In this document: positions 16,156 through 24,427 of the stretch, one piece after another | Position numbering within the stretch: the first letter of the stretch is position 1 | How the letters are laid out: every line of letters begins with the position of its first letter | Source of the DNA: Jiangella muralis | Lineage (GTDB): Bacteria > Actinomycetota > Actinomycetes > Jiangellales > Jiangellaceae | Assembly: GCF_001270745.1 (NCBI RefSeq) | Contig: NZ_LFXL01000030.1 | Span: forward strand, 98,851 to 162,850 | Length of the DNA: 64,000 bases | Direction: 5' to 3' | Notes under the pieces: generated by a model | Told to the model about the DNA's origin: nothing | Seen by the model: only the letters and a program-made list of their open reading frames with translations | Database searches by the model: none | Program-made: the position numbers and the translations under genes

Positions 16156-19100
16156 ACGCCGTCATCGCCGCCGCCAGCTCGGCGCGGTACCGCTCGACGT
16201 TGCCCAGCTTGACGTCCTCGTAGCCGCGCACGATGTCGGGCAGTCCCGCCACGTGCGCCGCCGGCCCGAGCGACCCGGCGTCCAGCCGCGCCTCCAGCTC
16301 GTCCAGCACCGCGAGGTACTCCCGCGCCAGCTCCCGTTCGACCCGGCGCACGTGCGCCCGGCCGAACGGGTCGAACGGGGTGCCGCGCAGGAACCGCATC
16401 GACCGCAGCACCCGGAAGACCACCCGGAACCACGGGCCCAGCCGCAGCTTGCGCTTCATGCCGAGAGCGCGCAGCACCGGCGGGTGCAGGTTCCACGACG
16501 CCCGGGCGCCGGCGCCGAACCGCTCCTCGATCTCCGCGCCGGCCTCGGGCCGCAGCGCCAGCCGGGCGACCTCGTACTCGTCCTTGTAGGCCAGCAGCTT
16601 GTGCAGGTTCCGCGCCACCGTCTCGGCCAGGACGGTCGAGTGCGGGTCGGCGGCCGCCTCCGCCCGGCGCACCCGCTCGACCCGCGCCTCGTACTCGGCG
16701 GCGTAGGCGGCGTTCTGATAGTCGGTCAGCTCGGCCACCCGCAGCGCCACGACGTCCGCCAGCGTGCCCGCCTCGGCCCGCCGCGCCCCGGCCAGCGCCG
16801 TGACGACCTCGGGCGCGACGACGTACTGGCGGCCGCGGCGGAACGCCTGCAGGTTGGCGTCGACGGCCACGCCGTTGAGCCGGATCGCCTCCTCGACGGC
16901 CGCGGCGGGCAGCGGCAGCCCGCCGGCCTGGAAGCCCGCGCCGACGAGGAACAGGTTCGCGTACTGGTCGTCGCCGAACAGCCCGAGGGTCAGCTCGCGG
17001 GCGTCCAGCAGGTGCGTCGTCCGGGACTCGGCGTCGACCCGCCCGGCCAGCTCGCCGACGTCCGGGAAGGTCACGGAGACGTCGCTGACCATGCGGCCGG
17101 TCGGCAACTCGGCGACGGAGAGCACCGCGGTGGTGCGCTCGGGCGCGGCCACGGCCAGGTGGACGGGGTCCGCGGCGACCAGCAGGTCGCAGCCCAGGTA
17201 CAGGTCGCACTCCCCCGCGGCCAGCTTGTTCGCCTCCTGGCCAGCGCGCCGGAACCGGACGTCGGACACCACCGCGCCGCCCTTCTGGGCCAGCCCGGTC
17301 TGGTCGAGCGAGCGGACGTTCCAGCCGGCCAGCAGCCCGGCGGTGGCGAGGATCTGCGACGCGGTGACCACGCCGGTGCCGCCGACCCCGGCGAGCCGGA
17401 CGCCGAACCCGTCGCGCTCCCCCGCCACGACCGGGTCGGGCAGCTCGGCCGCGTCGATGCCGCCGACCGCCGCGCGGCCGCGGGCGCCCGCGGGCACCGT
17501 CACCGTCAGGAAGGCCGGGCAGTCGCCGTCCAGGCAGCTGTAGTCGAGGTTGCAGGAGCCCTGGTGGATCGCGGTCTTGCGGCCGAACTCGGTGGACACC
17601 GGCTGCACCGACAGGCAGTTCGACTTGCGGCCGCAGTCGCCGCAGCCCTCACAGATCCGCTCGTCGATGACGACCCGCGTCTCGGGCCGCGTGTCTGTCG
17701 AGCGGCGACGGCGACGGCGACGCTCGGTGGCGCACTCCTGGTCGTGCAGGAGGACGGTCACGCCGGGCGTCTCGGCCAGAACCCGCTCGGCCTCGGCGAA
17801 CCGGGACCGGTCCCACACCGCGACGCCGGGCGGCAGCTTCCGGTGCCGGCCCGGGTCCTCGGTGGTGACGATGACGCGCGCCACGCCCTCGGCGCGGAGC
17901 ACGTCCACCACCTGGGCGACGCTCATGCCGCCGGCGGGACGCTGGCCGCCGGTCATCGCCACCGCGGAGTTGTAGAGCAGCTTGTAGGTGAGGTTCACGC
18001 GGGCCGCGACGGCGGCCCGGATCGCCAGCGAGCCGGAGTGGTCGAACGTCCCGTCGCCGAGGTTCTGCACGTAGTGCCGCCGGTCGACGAACGGCGCCAT
18101 GCCGATCCACTGCAGCCCCTCGCCACCCATCTGGCTCAGCCCGGTGACCGTCCCGACCTGGGCCTCGTCCATCAGCAGGACCATGGCGTGGCAGCCGATC
18201 CCGGCGCCGACCAGCGAGCCGTCCGCCGTCTTCGTCGAGGTGTTGTGCGGGCAGCCGGAGCAGAAGTACGGCGCGCGCCGCAGCAGCGGCAGCTGGGTGC
18301 GGCCGGCCACCGCCGACGGGCTGCGGTCCGGCTCGGCGGTGGTCAGGCCGTGCGCGGCGAGGCGGCGGGCGAGCCTGGCGGTGACGAGGTCGACGTCCAG
18401 CTCGCCGTAGGCCGGGAACAGCTCCGCGCCGCCGGGGTCGGTCTTGCCCGTCACGACCGGCCGGCGGTCGAGGTCATAGAGCGCGTCGCGCAGCGCCGTG
18501 GCCAGGAAGGACCGCTTCTCCTCCACGACCACGACCTCGTCCAGGCCGGCCGCGAACTCGCGCAGGGTCTCGTCGTCGAGCGGGTACGGCATGGCGACCT
18601 TGAGCAGCCGGACCGGGCTGTGTTCGAGCGCGTCGGCGGGGAGGCCGAGCTTCGCCAGCGCCGTGACCACGTCGAGGTAGGTGCGTCCCGCCGCGACGAT
18701 GCCGAGGCGGTCCGCCGGGCCGCGTCCCACCGTCGGGTTGAGGTCGTTCAGCCGCGCGTACTCGCGGGCCAGCCGCAGCCGGGTGGTGAGCTGGTCGCGT
18801 TCGAGCGGGCCGAGCGTCGGCTGCAGCAGCCGCGCCGTCGGCACGTGCCGGCCCGACCCGGCCGGGCGCACCGGCGCGGGGCCGTCGTCGCCGAGCACGA
18901 CGGTCGAGGTGCCGTCGGCCACCGACGTCACGATCTTCAGGCCGGTCCACAGCCCGCTGGCCCGGGACAGCTCGACGGCGTGCAGCCCCAGCTCCAGCAC
19001 CTCGGCGCTGTCCGCCGGATACAGGAACGGCATCGCGAGGTCGGCGAGGGCGAACTCGGAGGCGCACGGCACGCTGCTCGACTTCGCCGCCGGGTCGTCG

Positions 19101-19534
19101 CCGACGAGGACGAGCGCGCCGCCGCGCGGGTGCGCGCCCATGAGGTTGCCGTGGCGCAGCGCGTCGGTGGCGCGGTCCAGCCCCGGCGCCTTGCCGTACC
19201 AGATGCCCAGCACGCCGTCGCGGGTCGCGCCGTCGATCGTCGGGGCGAGCTGGCTGCCCTGCACGGACGTCGCCGCCGCCTCCTCGTTCAGCCCGGGCAC
19301 GAACGTCACCGCGTTCGCGTCCAGCAGCTCGCGGATGCGGTTCAGCTCCAGGTCGTAGCCGGCCAGCGGCGAGCCCTCGTAGCCGGAGACGAAGGTGGCG
19401 GTGTCGAGGCCCGCGTTGCGGTCGCGGCGGGCCTGCTCGATCGGCAGCCGGGCCAGGGCCTGGACGCCGGTCAGTTGAACCCGGCCCTGAGCCGCCGTGT
19501 AGCGGTCCCGGGGCCGGACGACGGTCACAGTCAC
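16142..19534 (-). CDS. Indolepyruvate:ferredoxin oxidoreductase, fused alpha-beta form
   Basis: 1130 aa from the GTG at 19534, chosen because GGAGGA lies 9 bp upstream. The N-terminal half carries the pyruvate-oxidoreductase-type domain and the TPP domain (FCSGCPHNTST, GIGCHAM, GDGTFDHSGSLAIRAA). A short Cys-rich 4Fe-4S region (ICEGCGDCGRKSNC, CNLDYSCLDGDC) follows, then the gamma domain (GVGGTGVVTASQIL) and a C-terminal extension. It oxidatively decarboxylates aryl- or branched-chain 2-oxo acids to acyl-CoA with ferredoxin. Length matches the aerobic fused family. Divergent from an Lrp/AsnC gene that probably controls it. Confidence 0.9.
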   Translation of the reverse strand: MTVTVVRPRDRYTAAQGRVQLTGVQALARLPIEQARRDRNAGLDTATFVSGYEGSPLAGYDLELNRIRELLDANAVTFVPGLNEEAAATSVQGSQLAPTIDGATRDGVLGIWYGKAPGLDRATDALRHGNLMGAHPRGGALVLVGDDPAAKSSSVPCASEFALADLAMPFLYPADSAEVLELGLHAVELSRASGLWTGLKIVTSVADGTSTVVLGDDGPAPVRPAGSGRHVPTARLLQPTLGPLERDQLTTRLRLAREYARLNDLNPTVGRGPADRLGIVAAGRTYLDVVTALAKLGLPADALEHSPVRLLKVAMPYPLDDETLREFAAGLDEVVVVEEKRSFLATALRDALYDLDRRPVVTGKTDPGGAELFPAYGELDVDLVTARLARRLAAHGLTTAEPDRSPSAVAGRTQLPLLRRAPYFCSGCPHNTSTKTADGSLVGAGIGCHAMVLLMDEAQVGTVTGLSQMGGEGLQWIGMAPFVDRRHYVQNLGDGTFDHSGSLAIRAAVAARVNLTYKLLYNSAVAMTGGQRPAGGMSVAQVVDVLRAEGVARVIVTTEDPGRHRKLPPGVAVWDRSRFAEAERVLAETPGVTVLLHDQECATERRRRRRRSTDTRPETRVVIDERICEGCGDCGRKSNCLSVQPVSTEFGRKTAIHQGSCNLDYSCLDGDCPAFLTVTVPAGARGRAAVGGIDAAELPDPVVAGERDGFGVRLAGVGGTGVVTASQILATAGLLAGWNVRSLDQTGLAQKGGAVVSDVRFRRAGQEANKLAAGECDLYLGCDLLVAADPVHLAVAAPERTTAVLSVAELPTGRMVSDVSVTFPDVGELAGRVDAESRTTHLLDARELTLGLFGDDQYANLFLVGAGFQAGGLPLPAAAVEEAIRLNGVAVDANLQAFRRGRQYVVAPEVVTALAGARRAEAGTLADVVALRVAELTDYQNAAYAAEYEARVERVRRAEAAADPHSTVLAETVARNLHKLLAYKDEYEVARLALRPEAGAEIEERFGAGARASWNLHPPVLRALGMKRKLRLGPWFRVVFRVLRSMRFLRGTPFDPFGRAHVRRVERELAREYLAVLDELEARLDAGSLGPAAHVAGLPDIVRGYEDVKLGNVERYRAELAAAMTAFRRP

Positions 19535-19592
19535 GTCGAGCGTCCTCCGAGTCGTGCCGATGGTGCGCCCACTCTGGTGATCGGCGTACCAT

Positions 19593-19670
19593 CGGGTCAA
19601 GACCCGACCGCTTTCGTTGGGCCAATGGCCCACCATCCAGGCGCTTCGAGCGCCCCGAGCCGACCAATGG
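19593..19670. promoter_or_regulatory. Lrp-type operator region
   Basis: The gap between the divergent oxidoreductase and Lrp genes holds CGGGTC-AA-GACCCG (19593-19606), a TGGGCC-AAT-GGCCCA palindrome (19618-19632) and a second CCAATGG at 19664-19670, 42 bp (four helical turns) from the first CCAATGG at 19622. Phased sites suit an Lrp/AsnC octamer. Binding is inferred from position only. Confidence 0.45.
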
Positions 19671-19674
19671 CCAG

Positions 19675-20163
19675 GTGCCCGTGACCCCCTCGCTCGACCG
19701 TCTGGACCTGTCGATCCTCCAGCTGAGCCTCGACCGGCCCCGAGCCGGTGTCCGCGAGTACGCCCGGCTGCTCGGCGTCGCCCGCGGCACCGTCCAGTCC
19801 CGCCTGGACCGCATGGCCCGGCTCGGCGTGATCACCGGGCACGAGCCGGGCGTCGCGCCGGCCGCGCTCGGCTTCCCGGCGCTGTCCTACGTGCGGCTGA
19901 ACCTCGCGCAGGGCGTGCTCGACGAGGTCACCGACCGGCTGGCCGCCATCCCCGAGGTGATCCAGGTCGACTCCATCGCCGGCGACGCCGACCTGATGTG
20001 CCACGTCGTCTCCACCGGCCCGGAGAACACCGAGGAGGTGCTGCAGCAGATCCTGGCGGTGCCGGGGGTACTGCGCACCCGCACCGAGCCGGTGCTGCGG
20101 CACCGGATCGCGCACCGCGTCCGGCCGCTGATCGACCGGATGGCGCGCGACACCGCCTCCTGA
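19675..20163 (+). CDS. Lrp/AsnC family transcriptional regulator
   Basis: 162 aa. GTG codons at 19675 and 19681 are both possible starts. The N-terminal winged helix shows LDLSILQLSLDRPRAGVREYARLLGVARGTVQSRLDRMARLG in order (residues about 7-52), and the C-terminal RAM/ligand domain has VIQVDSIAGDADLMCHV. Such proteins sense amino acids or their 2-oxo acids. Divergence from the 2-oxo-acid oxidoreductase suggests it controls that gene in response to an aromatic or branched-chain amino acid, and itself. Confidence 0.88.
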   Translation: MPVTPSLDRLDLSILQLSLDRPRAGVREYARLLGVARGTVQSRLDRMARLGVITGHEPGVAPAALGFPALSYVRLNLAQGVLDEVTDRLAAIPEVIQVDSIAGDADLMCHVVSTGPENTEEVLQQILAVPGVLRTRTEPVLRHRIAHRVRPLIDRMARDTAS

Positions 20164-20184
20164 CGGCGCCGCGCCGCCGGCCGG

Positions 20185-21354
20185 TCAGCGCGGGAACGCC
20201 GCCGCCAGGGACCGCAGCAGCTCGGTCCCCCGATCGGTGTCCGGGAGCAGGTAGGACCCCTCGGTCCACTCGTTCCAGGCGTTGACCGTCACGATGGGCG
20301 GCGCGTCCGGCTGCGCCGCGAGCAGCTCCGTGGCGTCGGCGGCCGCCTTCGCGATCGACGCGGCCGAGCACTCGAACACCGGGGTCCAGCCGTAGCCGGG
20401 GTTGTTCTCCCACGGCCCGTCCGCCGAGGTCCGCGGCGAGCTGTCCCAGCCGACGGAGATGTTCGGCAGGAACGGCAGCGACAGCTCGCCGGGGTACGCG
20501 CGGTAGTGGTCGAACGCCTCTTCCCTGACGCGGTCCCAGTCACCCACCGGGAACGGGTGGGTGGCGAGGTCGACGTGGTGCATCCAGGTGTAGGAGCTGG
20601 TGGACGACACCGGCAGGGCGCCCAGCAGCTCCGCCGGCCGGTCGATGGTCACGTGGTTGGGAAGGACGCCGGTCCCCCACACGACGACGTCGAGGTGGAC
20701 CCCCGGCAGCCCGGCCCGCCTGGCCTTGTCGTCGAGGGAGCGCAACGCGTCGGCGGCGGCGTCCACCCCGCCCATGGCCGCGACGAACGTGCCCAGCTCG
20801 TAGATGGAGAAGAACGGCCGGCCGGCCACCGTGTAATAGTCGGGCCGGCTGAAGTACGCCGCCACGATGTGGTCGGTCATCGCGTCGAAGGCTTCGCGGC
20901 CGACGGCCCCCGGACGCAGCAGGCGGGGCCGGGTCCTCGACGTGGGCGCGGGCAGCGGGTACACGTCGAGCAGGTCGTGGTTCGCCCACATGAGCGCGAA
21001 CCGGAACGGGGAGCCGTCCGCTGCCCGGCCGAGGAAACCCCGGTCGAGGGCTCCCTGCAGGTAGGGCCCGTCGTCGTACCAGTAGAAGTCGAAGATGAAG
21101 CCGTCGATGCCGTGGTCGCCGGCCAGGCGCACCTCGGACTCCATGACGACGGGATCGCTCTCGTCGCGGTGGCCGAGCACCGGCACCCGGGGCTGGCGAT
21201 GGCCGGGGAAGCGGGGAACGGCCCGCTCGACCAGCTCCCACTCGGTGAAGCCCGGCGAGATCCACGCGGCATCGCGCTCGTCGGCGTGCCAATGCGGGAA
21301 GTAGTAGGCCAGTACATCGGGTCTCACGCGGTCCCACTTTCTGGTGTCGGTCAC
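20185..21354 (-). CDS. WbsX/GH99-like domain protein
   Basis: 389 aa from a GTG at 21354 that overlaps the TGA of the permease gene. Features of the WbsX/GH99-like TIM barrel are LAYYFPHWH, GFTEWELV, GFIFDFYWYDDGPYL, then VNAWNEWTEGSYLLPD at the C-terminus. Proteins of this type are annotated as glycosyltransferase-WbsX or glycoside hydrolase 99-like; activity is mostly unproven. No signal peptide is seen, so it is probably cytoplasmic and acts on oligosaccharides imported by the ABC system in the same operon. It is the last gene of that operon. Confidence 0.82.
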   Translation of the reverse strand: MTDTRKWDRVRPDVLAYYFPHWHADERDAAWISPGFTEWELVERAVPRFPGHRQPRVPVLGHRDESDPVVMESEVRLAGDHGIDGFIFDFYWYDDGPYLQGALDRGFLGRAADGSPFRFALMWANHDLLDVYPLPAPTSRTRPRLLRPGAVGREAFDAMTDHIVAAYFSRPDYYTVAGRPFFSIYELGTFVAAMGGVDAAADALRSLDDKARRAGLPGVHLDVVVWGTGVLPNHVTIDRPAELLGALPVSSTSSYTWMHHVDLATHPFPVGDWDRVREEAFDHYRAYPGELSLPFLPNISVGWDSSPRTSADGPWENNPGYGWTPVFECSAASIAKAAADATELLAAQPDAPPIVTVNAWNEWTEGSYLLPDTDRGTELLRSLAAAFPR

Positions 21355-22139
21355 TTGATGGCGCCCGCGAGGAAACCGGCCCGCACCTGGCGCTGGAACA
21401 CCAGATAGAGCGCGACGATCGGCAGGCTGATGAGCAGGTTGGCGGCGAACACCTTCGGCAGGTCGATGTGCCGTTCGCTCTGGAAGTAGCCGGGGATCTG
21501 CGTCACCACCTGCGCGGAGTGCTCCTGGAGGAAGAGCAGCGGCAGGAAGTACTCGTTCCACGCGGCGAGGAACGTGAAGATGACGATGACGGCCATGATC
21601 GGCCTGGCCAGCGGGACGACGATGCGCGCGAAGAGCTGCCAGGCGCCGGCACCGTCCAGCCGGGCGGCCTCGTGGATCTCGCCGGGGATCCCGGTCAGGT
21701 AGTTGCGGGCGACGAGCACGCCGAACGGGACGGCCAGCCCGCTCAGCGGGAGGATCACCGCGATCGGCGAGTCGAACAGGCCGAGCCGCTGCACCGTCAC
21801 GAACAGCGGCACCGTCAGCGCCATGCCGGGCAGCGCCAGCCCCGCGACGATCGCCAGCTGGCTGGTCCGCCCGAAGGCGGCCCGCAGCACGACCATGCCG
21901 TAGGCGGCGGCCATCGCGACCGCCGTGACGACGGCGACGGTGCTGCCGGCGATGACGAGGCTGTTGAGGAAGAAGCGCACGAACGGCGTGTCGGCGACGA
22001 CCTCGACGTAGTTGCGCCAGCCCTCCCCCTTCAGCGACTCCCTGACCACAAGCAGCAGCGGGAGCATGAGCACCAGCAGCAGGACGACCACGAGGAGCTG
22101 GCTGACGACCCGTCCGGTCGTCGACTGATGACGGAACAT
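21351..22139 (-). CDS. Sugar ABC transporter permease, CUT1 MalG-type
   Basis: 262 aa, ATG at 22139. About six hydrophobic helices and the cytoplasmic EAA loop EIHEAARLDGAGAWQLFARI identify a MalG/LacG-type inner-membrane subunit. It starts 3 bp after the MalF-type permease gene ends. No ATPase gene is in the operon; actinobacterial CUT1 importers often share a general MsiK-type ATPase encoded elsewhere. Confidence 0.92.
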   Translation of the reverse strand: MFRHQSTTGRVVSQLLVVVLLLVLMLPLLLVVRESLKGEGWRNYVEVVADTPFVRFFLNSLVIAGSTVAVVTAVAMAAAYGMVVLRAAFGRTSQLAIVAGLALPGMALTVPLFVTVQRLGLFDSPIAVILPLSGLAVPFGVLVARNYLTGIPGEIHEAARLDGAGAWQLFARIVVPLARPIMAVIVIFTFLAAWNEYFLPLLFLQEHSAQVVTQIPGYFQSERHIDLPKVFAANLLISLPIVALYLVFQRQVRAGFLAGAIK

Positions 22140-22142
22140 GGC

Positions 22143-23105
22143 TCAGACCTCCCGGAGCCGCGAGAGCCGGACCTGCAGCACCGCGAACACCAGCGCGATC
22201 GCGACGAGCACGAGGGACAGCGCGGCGCCGTACCCGGCGTGGAAGCGCAGGATCGTCTGCTCGTAGATGTGCAGGGTGAGCAGTTCGGTCGACGTTCCCG
22301 GCCCGCCTGCCGTGGTGAGCATGACGAGGTCGAACGTCTTCAGGGAGCTGATCGCGGTCAGCACGATGAGGACCAGGTGCGCACCACGCAGGTGCGGCAG
22401 GACGACGGAGGTGAACATCCGCAGGTTGCCGGCGCCGTCGATCTGCGCCGCCTCCAGGGTCGCGGGGTCCACCTGGGAGATCGCCGCGTCGTAGATGACG
22501 AAGCTGTAGCCGGTGTACTGCCAGACGGTGATGACGACCAGCGTGGCCAGCGCGAAGCTGGAATCGGCCAGCCACGGCCTGACGAGGTCGCCCAGGCCGG
22601 CCGCGCGGAGCAGCCCGTTCAGCGCGCCGTCCTGGTCGAGCAGGTAGCGGGCGGTCGTCCCGATGATCGCCGGCGAGAGGACCACCGGCACGAAGATGAG
22701 GACGCGCAGCAGGTTCCGCCCGCGCGCCTGGGTGCGGACCAGCACGGCCACCGCGAGACCGGCGCCGAGCTGCAGCACCGTGACCGCGACGGCGTAGACG
22801 GCCGTGTTCCGCAGGGCGGCGAGGAACACGTCGTCCGAGAGGATCGCGGTGTAGTTGTCCAGACCGACCGGGTTCCTGGTGGGCGCGATCCCGTTCCAGT
22901 CGGTCGTGCTGATGACGGCGTTGTAGACGATGCCGACATGGACGACACCGACGACCAGGACCAGCGCCGGGAGCAGCCAGAGGAATCCGGCCAGGCGGGC
23001 TCGCCGGTCGTGGCGGCGGCGGGCCCGCGCCGGTTCGCCGGCCGGACGGGCCCGGGCCGGCCCGGGCCCGTCCGCCGCTCGCGTCAGCTGGGACGGGGTG
23101 GTCAA
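22143..23105 (-). CDS. Sugar ABC transporter permease, CUT1 MalF-type
   Basis: 320 aa. The only start that fits the family length is a TTG at 23105, forming a TTGA overlap with the stop of the binding-protein gene. There is no in-frame ATG or GTG before the first membrane helix (LAGFLWLLPALVLVVG). The EAA loop TLEAAQIDGAGNLRMF and about six helices define a MalF-type permease. Its partner is the next gene. An arginine- and proline-rich cytoplasmic N-tail of about 35 residues precedes helix 1. Confidence 0.88.
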   Translation of the reverse strand: MTTPSQLTRAADGPGPARARPAGEPARARRRHDRRARLAGFLWLLPALVLVVGVVHVGIVYNAVISTTDWNGIAPTRNPVGLDNYTAILSDDVFLAALRNTAVYAVAVTVLQLGAGLAVAVLVRTQARGRNLLRVLIFVPVVLSPAIIGTTARYLLDQDGALNGLLRAAGLGDLVRPWLADSSFALATLVVITVWQYTGYSFVIYDAAISQVDPATLEAAQIDGAGNLRMFTSVVLPHLRGAHLVLIVLTAISSLKTFDLVMLTTAGGPGTSTELLTLHIYEQTILRFHAGYGAALSLVLVAIALVFAVLQVRLSRLREV

Positions 23106-24427
23106 CGGTCGAGGCCCGCCGACACCTGCTCGACCGCGGCCAGGGCGTCCTCGATCGAGCCCGGGTCGGCGATGATGCTCGACAGCGCCTGGCCCAGTGC
23201 CGCCTCGAGGTCCGGGTACGGGATCTGCCGCGCCCCGACCAGATCCGCCAGGCCCTCCTGCTGCGCCTCGATGTTCTCGACCTGGTCGGGAACCACGACG
23301 TCGGCGGTGCTGATGGCGACCTCGGTGTTCGCCGGGAAGTTGGCCAGCTCCGCCTGGACGTCCTGGCCGCCGCCGTGGGTCAGGAACTCGACCAGGTCGT
23401 AGGCCTCGTCGGGCTGCGCGCTCTGCGCCGACACCGCCCAGCCGTTGTCCGGGCCGCCGAACAGCGCCGTCGGATCGTTGCCGCTCTGCGGGGCCGGGAA
23501 CGGCGCGGCGTAGAACGGGCCGGACGGCTCGCCCGAGATCCCCTCGGCGGACAGCGCCAGCCCCTCGGTCGTCATGGTGCCCGCGGTGTTCCACGTTCCG
23601 AGCGCGATGAACGCCGCGTTGCCGGCGACGAACTCGTTGAACGCGTCGGGGTACTCCGCGCGCGACGCCGCGCCCTCGGCGATGACCCCGTTCTGGAACA
23701 GGGAGACGAACTCCGTGGCGGCGGTCACGAACTCCGGCGCGTCCCACGCGACGTCGCCGGCGATGGCGTCGTAGACGACTCCCGGCGCGTCGGAGTTGAT
23801 GACGGCCAGGAAGACGTCGATGTTCGCCCACGCGTCCTTGGCACCGTGGGCCAGGCACTGACGGCCGGTCGCGACGACCGCGGCGCAGGCCGTCTCCCAC
23901 TCGTCGAACGTGGTGGGCACCTCGACACCGGCCTCGTCGAGGACCGCCTGGTCGTAGTACACGAGTCCGGCCGCGCTCATGATGCCGGGCAGGGCGGCCT
24001 GTTTGTCGTCGTAGGCGAGTTGCTCGAGGCCGGCCTCGTAGTAGGCGTCCTGCCACTGCGCGCCCAGGCTCTCCTCCAGGTGCGGACGCAGGTCGACCGC
24101 CAGCGGCTCGTAGTTCGTCAGCATGCCGCCGGGCTGCACCTGGAAGACGTCCGGGCCGTCGTTGCCGGTCAGGGCGGGGCGCAGCGCCTGGAGGTAGTCG
24201 TTGTAGGCGTACGGGCGGAACTCCACCGTGACGCCGGGGTGCTCGTCCTCGAAGGCCGCGATGGTCTCCTCCGCGGCCGCGATGTTCCAGCCGACCATCG
24301 TCAGCCGCACGTCGTCGGAGGCGTCGCCCGACGTGTCGCCGGACCCGCTCCCGCAGGCGGCCACGCACAGCAGGACCATGGCGGCGGCGGGCGCGACGAA
24401 CCGCCGCTCGGCGTGGGGTGTTCTCAT
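23102..24427 (-). CDS. Sugar ABC transporter substrate-binding lipoprotein
   Basis: 441 aa, ATG at 24427 (ATGA overlap with the secreted glycoside hydrolase gene). A signal peptide ends in the lipobox VAAC with C25. The mature protein follows the family 1 extracellular solute-binding pattern: TMVGWNIAAAEETIAAFEDEHPGV, PDVFQVQPGG, LVYYDQAVLDEAGVEVPTTFDEW and WAVSAQSAQPDEAYDLVEFL. It should capture oligosaccharides released by the 1355-aa enzyme and deliver them to the two permeases downstream. Confidence 0.92.
   Translation of the reverse strand: MRTPHAERRFVAPAAAMVLLCVAACGSGSGDTSGDASDDVRLTMVGWNIAAAEETIAAFEDEHPGVTVEFRPYAYNDYLQALRPALTGNDGPDVFQVQPGGMLTNYEPLAVDLRPHLEESLGAQWQDAYYEAGLEQLAYDDKQAALPGIMSAAGLVYYDQAVLDEAGVEVPTTFDEWETACAAVVATGRQCLAHGAKDAWANIDVFLAVINSDAPGVVYDAIAGDVAWDAPEFVTAATEFVSLFQNGVIAEGAASRAEYPDAFNEFVAGNAAFIALGTWNTAGTMTTEGLALSAEGISGEPSGPFYAAPFPAPQSGNDPTALFGGPDNGWAVSAQSAQPDEAYDLVEFLTHGGGQDVQAELANFPANTEVAISTADVVVPDQVENIEAQQEGLADLVGARQIPYPDLEAALGQALSSIIADPGSIEDALAAVEQVSAGLDR

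Noticed and set aside
16253..19684. A reading frame of over 1100 codons on the plus strand opposite the indolepyruvate oxidoreductase gene
   Set aside because: It has the Arg/Gly/Ala/Val-rich composition of a GC-driven antisense frame and no motifs, while the minus-strand protein has a complete domain set.
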